The notes under the pieces are model-generated. The model was not told the DNA's origin. It was given only the letters and a program-made list of their open reading frames with translations, and searched no databases. 5,121 bases of DNA. It comes from an uncultured Eubacteriales bacterium (GTDB taxonomy: Bacteria > Bacillota > Clostridia > Monoglobales > Monoglobaceae). The stretch spans positions 1 through 5,121 of the forward strand of contig USLC01000073.1 of NCBI GenBank assembly GCA_900555375.1, in the 5' to 3' direction. The position numbers were made by a program, and so were the translations under genes. Positions within the stretch are counted from its first letter, which is position 1, and each line of letters starts with the position of its first letter. Positions 1 through 5,121 of this stretch are shown here, piece by piece.

Positions 1-1022
1 CGGCTTTCGGAATCATTATCCGAAAGGCTTAAAATGCGCCCTCCGGCAGCCCGATACAGCCTGTTGCGAACAGCGCGCCATTCTCCTTTTGTCCCGATTT
101 CGGGAGCATACACCTTAGTCACACCCGCTTTATCCATATCACGCAGAGCGGTAAAAAGCCTGTGTGCCGCATTTTTCGGATTTTTAACGCTGCCGAGCGA
201 AATCGAAACCGCACCGTTAAACTTCGGAAATTCGTCAAACACAAGCACTCCCGTTTTTTCTGTCTTCGCCTGCTTTTCAACATAAGAGACAACGTCCCCG
301 GCACTGCCCGACAAAATTATAACCTCTGCCTCGGGCGAATAATGCTTGTATTTAAGCCCGGGCGATTTTGGCTTTTCACCGTCTTTGACAGATGTCACTA
401 TTTCAACCTCGCCCAATACTTCTTTCAGCTGCTCATAAGTAATCCCGCCCGGGCGAAGCAGAATCGGCTTTTCGCCGCTTAAATCAATTACGGTTGATTC
501 AACGCCGATTTCGCAGTCTCCGCCGTCAACTATCGCGTCAACTCTGCCCATCATATCGTCAACACAATGTCTGAAAGTGGTAGGACTCGGCTTGCCCGAA
601 AGATTCGCACTCGGCGCCGCGACAGCAACCCCCGAAAGCTCTATCACGCGCTTTGCCGCCTCACACCTCGGCATTCTTATCGCGACTGTATCAAGACCGC
701 CCGTTGTTTCATATGGAACATTTTTACATTTGTTTAGTATAACGGTCAGCGGACCAGGCCAGAATTTCGCAGTCAGCGCTTTTGCGCTGTCGGGAATATT
801 CTCTGCTATTTTATCAAGCATATCAAAAGAGGCAATATGAACAATCAGCGGATTATCAGCCGGTCTGCCCTTTGCCTTAAAAATATTTTTTACCGGATTC
901 ATCGCATCCGCACCCAAACCGTAAACGGTTTCTGTCGGAATAATCACATTGCCGCCATTTTTTAAAATATCGGCGGCAATTTTCAAATCATCTTCTGCGG
1001 TTGTCAGTAATTTTGTATCCAT
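1..1022 (-). CDS. tsaC: L-threonylcarbamoyladenylate synthase, long Sua5/TsaC2 type (3' end outside window)
   Basis: This enzyme makes threonylcarbamoyl-AMP from threonine, bicarbonate and ATP. TsaD and its partners then transfer the group to A37 of tRNAs reading ANN codons (t6A). The frame starts at ATG 1022 and stays open for 340 codons to the window edge, with no stop seen. It begins MDTKLLTTAEDDLKIAADIL. The YrdC domain (about 10-200) shows PTETVYGLGADA (29-40), KAKGRPADNPL (49-59), FWPGPLTVIL (87-96), APSANLSGKPSP (136-147), STVIDLS (176-182) and LRPGGI (189-194). The linker SPGLKYKHYSP (220-230), which closes over the active site in Sua5 proteins, leads into the C-terminal Sua5 domain (about 230-330), ending AVRNRLYRAAGGRI. 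B. subtilis YwlC, of this long type, is about 346 residues, so the real stop is probably just past the edge. It is the last visible gene of the cluster, 23 bp after prfA. Confidence 0.95.
   Translation of the reverse strand, partial: MDTKLLTTAEDDLKIAADILKNGGNVIIPTETVYGLGADAMNPVKNIFKAKGRPADNPLIVHIASFDMLDKIAENIPDSAKALTAKFWPGPLTVILNKCKNVPYETTGGLDTVAIRMPRCEAAKRVIELSGVAVAAPSANLSGKPSPTTFRHCVDDMMGRVDAIVDGGDCEIGVESTVIDLSGEKPILLRPGGITYEQLKEVLGEVEIVTSVKDGEKPKSPGLKYKHYSPEAEVIILSGSAGDVVSYVEKQAKTEKTGVLVFDEFPKFNGAVSISLGSVKNPKNAAHRLFTALRDMDKAGVTKVYAPEIGTKGEWRAVRNRLYRAAGGRILSLSDNDSES
4..26 (-). repeat. Short inverted repeat at the 3' end of tsaC
   Basis: The minus strand reads CTTTCGG, nine bases, CCGAAAG: a perfect 7-bp stem with a 9-base loop, lying in the last visible codons of tsaC after the conserved AAGGRI. 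It could be the stem of a terminator or an mRNA 3'-end structure, but the following bases are outside the window, so no T tract can be seen. It may also be chance. Confidence 0.3.
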
Positions 1023-1028
1023 AACCGA

Positions 1029-1034
1029 CACCTC
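1029..1034 (-). promoter_or_regulatory. Ribosome binding site of tsaC
   Basis: GAGGTG lies six bases upstream of ATG 1022 in the 23-bp gap after the prfA stop. It supports this start and tight co-expression with prfA. Confidence 0.75.
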
Positions 1035-1045
1035 GCATATAAAAT

Positions 1046-2125
1046 TTATAACTCCTCAGCCTGAGCCTTAAGCTTCTCGCTCTGGTCGGTTGTTATCAAA
1101 GCGTCTATAATCTCATCAAGGTCACCGTTCATAATCTGCTCAAGCTTGTAAAGCGTAAGTCCTATACGGTGGTCTGTCATACGCCCCTGAGGGAAGTTGT
1201 ACGTTCTTATTCTCTCGCTTCTGTCGCCCGTTCCCACCTGACTTTTTCTGTCAGCGGCAATGGACGCATTTCGCTCTTGCTCCATCTTGTCATAAAGGCG
1301 CGAACGCAGCATTCTCATTGCCGCCTCGCGGTTCTTGTGCTGCGAGCGCTCGTCCTGACATGACACAACGATTCCCGTCGGGATATGAGTAATACGTATA
1401 GCCGATTCGGTCTTGTTGACGTGCTGACCGCCCGCTCCGCTGGAGCGATACGTGTCAATCTGCAAATCATCCGGGTTAATCTCAACCTCGACATCATCGA
1501 CCTCGGGCAGAACGGCAACGGTAACCGTTGACGTATGAATTCTGCCGCTCGACTCGGTCTCGGGCACTCGCTGAACGCGGTGAACGCCGCTTTCAAATTT
1601 AAGGCGACTGTACGCCCCCTCGCCCTCTATCATAAACGTAACCTCTTTTATTCCGCCTATGCCGATTTCGTTAAGGTTTAAAACCTCCGTCTTCCAGCGC
1701 TTTGAATCCGCATACATAGAGTACATACGAAACAAGTCGCTTGCAAACAGCGCGGCCTCATCACCGCCCGCACCGCCGCGGATTTCAACCATAACGTTCT
1801 TATCGTCATTGGGATCCTTGGGCAGAAGAAGAATCTTAAGCTCTTCTTCTATTTTTTCTATATTCTCTTTCGCCTGTTTGATTTCATCAACAAGCATCTC
1901 TTTAAATTCCTTGTCCGTATCGGGGTCGTCAAGCATAGCCGAATCATCTTCAATCGTATTTTGGTTCTGCTTATATTCGCGATATTTTTCAACAATGGGC
2001 GATAAGTCAGAATGCTCCTTGCAAAGCTTACGCCACGTATCCATATCGGCAATCACCTCAGGGTCGCTTATCTTTTTTGCAAGTTCCTCAAACTGTTCTT
2101 CTATAAACGATAATTTTTCAAACAT
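1046..2125 (-). CDS. prfA: Peptide chain release factor RF1
   Basis: RF1 ends translation at UAG and UAA codons by binding the A site and promoting peptidyl-tRNA hydrolysis. The 359-residue product is the family's normal length (about 360). The N-terminus MFEKLSFIEEQFEELAKKISDPEV is typical and sets the start at ATG 2125, six bases after GGAG. Domain 1 is a charged helical bundle (1-110). The core opens with VEIRGGAGGDEAALF (113-127). The RF1 codon-recognition PxT tripeptide is PET (188-190) within VHRVQRVPETESSGRIHTS, and the catalytic loop SSGAGGQHVNKTES has GGQ at 232-234. The C-terminal RIRTYNFPQGRMTDHRIG (306-323) is intact. It ends in TAA. The gene sits 29 bp after prfB and 23 bp before tsaC, with no prmC in between, although that gene often follows prfA. 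The DNA around GGQ is nearly identical to the matching part of prfB. If prfB is shifted at a UAG, this protein would compete with the shift. Confidence 0.98.
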   Translation of the reverse strand: MFEKLSFIEEQFEELAKKISDPEVIADMDTWRKLCKEHSDLSPIVEKYREYKQNQNTIEDDSAMLDDPDTDKEFKEMLVDEIKQAKENIEKIEEELKILLLPKDPNDDKNVMVEIRGGAGGDEAALFASDLFRMYSMYADSKRWKTEVLNLNEIGIGGIKEVTFMIEGEGAYSRLKFESGVHRVQRVPETESSGRIHTSTVTVAVLPEVDDVEVEINPDDLQIDTYRSSGAGGQHVNKTESAIRITHIPTGIVVSCQDERSQHKNREAAMRMLRSRLYDKMEQERNASIAADRKSQVGTGDRSERIRTYNFPQGRMTDHRIGLTLYKLEQIMNGDLDEIIDALITTDQSEKLKAQAEEL

Positions 2126-2131
2126 ATTAAT

Positions 2132-2135
2132 CTCC
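2132..2135 (-). promoter_or_regulatory. Ribosome binding site of prfA
   Basis: GGAG lies six bases upstream of ATG 2125, inside the 29-bp gap after the prfB stop. This gap has no terminator-like hairpin, so prfA should be co-transcribed with prfB. Confidence 0.75.
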
Positions 2136-2154
2136 GTTTCTGTATCGGCACAGC

Positions 2155-3268
2155 TTAAAGCTCGCCTCTTGACGCAGCAATCAGATAGGCATTGATAAAG
2201 CCGTCGATATCTCCGTCCATAACCGCACCTATATTACCTACTTCATAGTTGGTTCTATGGTCTTTTACCATCGTGTAAGGGTGGAAAACATAAGAACGAA
2301 TCTGACTTCCCCAGCCTATCTCTTTCTGAACGCCTTTTAAATCGTCAATCTTTTCTTTTTGCTCGCGCTCGGCGATTTCAATCAGCTTGGATTTAAGCAT
2401 CTTCATAGCCGTTTCGCGGTTTTTATGCTGCGAACGCTCGTTCTGGCAGGTAACAACCACCCCTGTGGGGATATGTGTGATTCTGATTGCCGACTCGGTC
2501 TTGTTAATGTGCTGACCGCCCGCTCCGCTGGAACGATACGTGTCTATTCTTAAATCCTCGGGGTTTATATTTACCTCTATATCGTCATCTATTTCAGGCA
2601 TAACCTCGCACGAAGCAAACGATGTGTGCCGCCGTGCCGCCGAATCAAACGGCGATATTCTGACCAGACGGTGAACGCCCTTCTCGCACTTTGCATATCC
2701 GTACGCATTAAGCCCCTGAACCAAAAACGTAATACTTTTAAGCCCCGCTTCCTCTCCGTCCAAAAAGTCAAGCGTTTCAACCGTGTATCCGCGGCGCTCT
2801 GCCCAATGTGTGTACATTCGGTAAAGCATCTCGCACCAATCCTGTGCTTCGGTTCCGCCCGCGCCCGCGTGAAGCGTTATGATGGCGTTGTTTTTGTCAT
2901 ATTTGCCCGAAAGAAGCGTTTCAAGCTTCATACTTTCAAGATTCTCCGAAAGTTTTTTATATCCCTCTTTAACCTCGTCAAGCACACTCTCGTCATCTTC
3001 GTCTATCGCAAGCTCTACAAGGGTTAAAAGGTCGTCGTGCGCTCTTACAAGCGAGGCATAACGCTCAAGCTTGTCACGCAGGCCCTTAATCTTCTGCATA
3101 GTCTTGCCCGCAGCCTCCATATCATCATAAAACGACGGCTGTACGCTTAATTTTTCAAGTTCTTTTATTTCAGCTTCAGTCTTTTCGATGCTAAAGTGAA
3201 TCCCTCAAATCCGTAATGTCCTTTGTCATACCTTCCAGTCCGAGTCTGTACTCATCGAAAGCTATCAT
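2155..3268 (-). CDS. prfB: Peptide chain release factor RF2, expressed through a +1 frameshift at codon 26
   Basis: RF2 enters the ribosomal A site at UGA and UAA codons and triggers hydrolysis of peptidyl-tRNA. Translation starts at ATG 3268 and reads 25 codons (MIAFDEYRLG... to TDLRDSL) to a TAG at 3193-3191. Skipping T3193 enters the long frame (SIEKTEAEIKELEKL...), which runs 345 codons to TAA at 2157-2155. The joined product is 370 residues, matching the usual 365-370, and the junction falls where B. subtilis RF2 shifts (RGSL|D). Domain 1 is a helical bundle at about 1-110. The codon-recognition tripeptide SPF is at 205-207 and the catalytic GGQ at 250-252, the same numbers as in E. coli RF2, so UGA/UAA specificity should be normal. 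The start follows a strong Shine-Dalgarno, and no ATG, GTG or TTG exists in the long frame before 3120; starting there would remove 49 residues and has no ribosome binding site. What is odd is that the in-frame stop is UAG, not UGA (see the recoding-site entry). prfA follows after 29 bp. Confidence 0.95.
3191..3208 (-). promoter_or_regulatory. RF2 programmed +1 frameshift site with non-canonical UAG stop (CTT TAG C)
   Basis: On the minus strand the zero frame reads TTG AGG GAT TCA CTT TAG, followed by C. CTT (3196-3194) can let its P-site tRNA slip onto TTT, after which AGC is read. The upstream GAGGG (3202-3206) lies where the internal Shine-Dalgarno of the classical site sits (AGGGGG, then three bases, then CTT in E. 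coli), but only AGGG of that element is kept. The long frame is closed on its 5' side by TGA at 3207-3205 and the zero frame by TAG at 3193-3191, so any shift must happen within these few codons. In known RF2 genes the stop is normally UGA, which lets low RF2 favour the shift. Here it is UAG, an RF1 codon. That a shift is needed is clear from the frames; that it is efficient or regulated is inference. Confidence 0.88.
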
Positions 3269-3277
3269 ATACTCACA

Positions 3278-3283
3278 TCCTTA
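3278..3283 (-). promoter_or_regulatory. Ribosome binding site of prfB
   Basis: TAAGGA lies 9 bases upstream of ATG 3268. The stretch TAAGGATGTGA matches the extended anti-Shine-Dalgarno complement TAAGGAGGTGA at all but one base. It fixes the start at 3268 rather than the in-frame ATG at codon 14, which has only a purine run directly abutting it. The whole 44-bp gap after secA is AT-rich and shows no hairpin followed by a T tract, so readthrough from secA is expected. Confidence 0.8.
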
Positions 3284-3312
3284 AATATTAAATTTATCTT
3301 TAATTGCCTAAG

Positions 3313-5121
3313 TTATCTGTTGTTTTCAGCCTGATCCTTTTCAAGACAGCAGTTTTTGTATTTTTTGCCGCTGCCGCAGGGGCAGGGGTCGTTTCTGCCG
3401 ATTTTCTGAACGCGGCGAACAGGCTTTTTGACAACCGTTCCGTCACCGCCGTGGTTTTCCGCTATGGGCTTTGCCACTTGCTCTCTCTGAATCCTTGTCT
3501 GCGGAACAACGTGGAAGAGAAGCTTTACAGTATCCTCTTTAATGGAGCCGATCATCTCTTCAAACATATCCATTGCTTCAAACTTATACTCGATAACAGG
3601 GTCGCGCTGAGCATATGCACGCAGATTAATTCCCTGGCGGAGCTGTTCCATATTATCGATATGATCCATCCACTTCTGGTCAACAACGCGCAGAAGAATA
3701 ATTCTTTCTATGTTTCGCATAGCGTCAGCATCGCCGCTTGCCTCTGCGAAATCATTTTCTTTATCTGTGTATTTCTTGTTTACTACCTCGGTAAAGTCGT
3801 CCTTTAAGCTCTCTACCGTCATATGGTCAAGCTCGTGTTCGCTAAAATCAAACGCGTTCTCGGGAAGCTCGCCGAAGACAGCGGTAATATGCTCGCGCAT
3901 AGCGCCCCAATCCCATTCCTCGGGTGAATCAGATACGGCTGAATACTTCTTAATTATCATCTCAAGCGTATCGTCGACCATATTCATTATATAAGAACGC
4001 ATATCCTCTCCGTCAAGAACCCTGTCGCGCTGTTCATAAATCACCTCGCGCTGTTGGTTATTAACATCATCATATTGAAGAACGTGCTTTCTGATATCAA
4101 AGTTTCTTGCCTCAACACGCTGTTGGGCGGTTTCAATCGCATTGCTAAGCATCTTGCTCTCTATTGCCTCGTTCTCTTCAAGTCCAAAGGTGTCCATAAC
4201 CTTGCTTATACGCTCGGGCGCAAAAAGTCTCATCAAATCATCTTCAAGCGAGAGATAAAAACGCGACTTACCAACGTCTCCCTGACGGCCGGCACGACCG
4301 CGAAGCTGGTTGTCTATACGTCTGCTCTCGTGGCGCTCTGTTCCTATTATATAAAGTCCGCCCGCATTTAAAACCTCTTTCTGTTCGGGTTCAATCTGTT
4401 CTTTAAACTTATCATAAAGCTCTCTGAAGGTTTTTCTGGCATTTAAAATATCTTCATCGTCTGTCTCGGCAAAGCCTGTAGCCTGAACTATCAGCTCCTC
4501 CGAAAATCCCTGCTTCTCCATCTCTGCCTTTGCCATAAACTCGGCATTACCGCCGAGGACAATATCGGTTCCGCGGCCCGCCATATTTGTAGCAATGGTA
4601 ACCGCACCCTTTTTACCCGCCTGAGCAACAATTTCCGCCTCTTTATCGTGGAATTTTGCGTTAAGCACGTTATGCGCAATTCCGCGTCTTTTTAAAAGCT
4701 TGCTCAACAGCTCTGACTTTTCGATTGAAACCGTACCTATAAGAACCGGCTGACCAATCTCGTGCGCAGCCACAATCTCATCGATAACGGCATTGAACTT
4801 ACCCATCTCGGTCTTATAGATGCTGTCGGGAAGGTCAACACGCGCAAGCGGCTTGTTTGTCGGTATAACAACAACGTCAAGCTTATAAATTTCCTGGAAC
4901 TCTTCCTCTTCGGTCTGCGCGGTACCCGTCATACCCGAAAGCTTGTTATATAATCTGAAGAAGTTCTGGAAGGTGATTGTTGCAAGCGTCTTGCTCTCAT
5001 TTTCTACCGTTACGCCTTCTTTTGCCTCGATAGCCTGATGAAGTCCATCGCTGTACCTTCTGCCGAACATCATACGACCCGTGAACTCGTCAACTATTAT
5101 AACCTCGCCGTCTTTAACCAC
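3313..5121 (-). CDS. secA: SecA preprotein translocase ATPase, C-terminal two thirds (5' end outside window)
   Basis: SecA is the cytoplasmic ATPase that pushes unfolded preproteins through the SecYEG channel. The window holds 602 codons ending in TAA; families run about 840-900 residues, so roughly the first third lies beyond the right edge. The GTG at the edge is an internal Val codon, not the start. Fragment positions: IVDEFTGR (9-16) and GRRYSDGLHQA (20-30) after the preprotein-binding region; end of the first nucleotide-binding fold with LSGMTGTA (61-68); second fold with GQPVLIGTVSIEKSE (123-137), ATNMAGRGTDIVLGG (177-191) and the arginine-finger motif NQLRGRAGRQGD (271-282); helical scaffold and wing (about 310-540). 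A variable linker precedes a C-terminal SEC-C zinc motif, RNDPCPCGSGKKYKNCC (576-592; Cys 580, 582, 591, 592), which in relatives binds zinc and SecB or ribosomes. An acidic insertion of about 45 residues (193-250) separates GRGTDIVLGG from the IIGTERHESRR motif and resembles clostridial SecA (from memory). The frame is intact. prfB follows after 44 bp, a known gene order in Bacillota. Confidence 0.97.
   Translation of the reverse strand: MVKDGEVIIVDEFTGRMMFGRRYSDGLHQAIEAKEGVTVENESKTLATITFQNFFRLYNKLSGMTGTAQTEEEEFQEIYKLDVVVIPTNKPLARVDLPDSIYKTEMGKFNAVIDEIVAAHEIGQPVLIGTVSIEKSELLSKLLKRRGIAHNVLNAKFHDKEAEIVAQAGKKGAVTIATNMAGRGTDIVLGGNAEFMAKAEMEKQGFSEELIVQATGFAETDDEDILNARKTFRELYDKFKEQIEPEQKEVLNAGGLYIIGTERHESRRIDNQLRGRAGRQGDVGKSRFYLSLEDDLMRLFAPERISKVMDTFGLEENEAIESKMLSNAIETAQQRVEARNFDIRKHVLQYDDVNNQQREVIYEQRDRVLDGEDMRSYIMNMVDDTLEMIIKKYSAVSDSPEEWDWGAMREHITAVFGELPENAFDFSEHELDHMTVESLKDDFTEVVNKKYTDKENDFAEASGDADAMRNIERIILLRVVDQKWMDHIDNMEQLRQGINLRAYAQRDPVIEYKFEAMDMFEEMIGSIKEDTVKLLFHVVPQTRIQREQVAKPIAENHGGDGTVVKKPVRRVQKIGRNDPCPCGSGKKYKNCCLEKDQAENNR

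Noticed and set aside
1659..2195. Plus-strand serine-rich frame of 178 codons
   Set aside because: It is antisense to the acidic and charged N-terminal half of prfA. The Ser/Ile/Phe richness is the reverse complement of Glu/Asp/Lys codons.
2626..3027. Plus-strand frame of 133 codons opposite prfB
   Set aside because: It is antisense to conserved RF2 sequence, with no family match and low-quality composition.
2155..3120. prfB starting at ATG 3120 without any frameshift
   Set aside because: It would lose 49 residues of conserved domain 1, has no Shine-Dalgarno upstream, and leaves the well-placed ATG 3268 with its strong ribosome binding site and RF2-like N-terminus unexplained.
3176..3193. 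UAG read as a sense codon (reassigned or suppressed) in prfB
   Set aside because: Reading through in the zero frame reaches TGA four codons later and does not give the RF2 sequence. Only the +1 frame restores it, and an intact RF1 gene is present.
3191..3193. The TAG is a sequencing or assembly error for TGA
   Set aside because: Not excluded, but turning TGAC into TAGC needs two adjacent base changes with no indel, which is less likely than a single-base error. Kept as the main caveat to the top finding.
3269..3312. Terminator or promoter in the secA-prfB gap
   Set aside because: The gap is AT-rich, but I see no stem followed by a T tract and no convincing -35/-10 pair in 44 bp.
3304..3807. 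Plus-strand frame of 167 codons with a hydrophobic, signal-like start
   Set aside because: It lies antisense to the conserved C-terminus of secA, has no recognisable domain, and its composition follows from the opposite strand.
4273..4281. SecA GDVGKSRF, where many SecA proteins have GDPG or GDAG
   Set aside because: This position varies among SecA proteins and the arginine-finger motif next to it is intact.

Overview
The window is a compact minus-strand gene cluster from a bacterium, most likely a Gram-positive of the phylum Bacillota, class Clostridia. The reasons are the secA-prfB gene order, an RF2 gene split by a +1 frameshift site, GGAG/GAGG-type ribosome binding sites, a SecA with a clostridial-looking insertion in its second nucleotide-binding fold, and a base composition that looks mid-range (not computed). 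The class assignment is inference. No mobile element, tRNA, rRNA or CRISPR array is visible.

In the direction of transcription (right to left) the layout is as follows. The last 602 codons of secA (preprotein translocase ATPase) run from the right edge to 3313. prfB (release factor RF2) runs from 3268 to 2155 and needs a +1 frameshift after codon 25. prfA (release factor RF1) runs from 2125 to 1046. tsaC/sua5 (threonylcarbamoyl-AMP synthase for the tRNA modification t6A) runs from 1022 off the left edge, open for 340 codons. The gaps are 44, 29 and 23 bp. None holds a visible terminator, so the four genes are probably one transcript. The themes are protein export, translation termination and decoding fidelity. 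No gene-free stretch exceeds 44 bp, and the plus strand holds only antisense shadow frames.

The most interesting point is the prfB recoding site. The usual RF2 site is CTT TGA C: a UGA read by RF2 itself, so RF2 limits its own synthesis. Here the slippery CTTT is kept but the stop is TAG (CTT TAG C). UAG is read by RF1, not RF2, and RF1 is encoded by the next gene. If the sequence is right and frameshifting still happens, RF2 production would be governed by RF1 activity. Because ribosomes that stop at codon 26 leave about 1 kb untranslated upstream of prfA, the site could also feed back on RF1. Two further signals are a near-identical DNA stretch shared by prfA and prfB around the catalytic GGQ loop, suggesting gene conversion, and the absence of prmC, the release-factor methyltransferase gene that often follows prfA.
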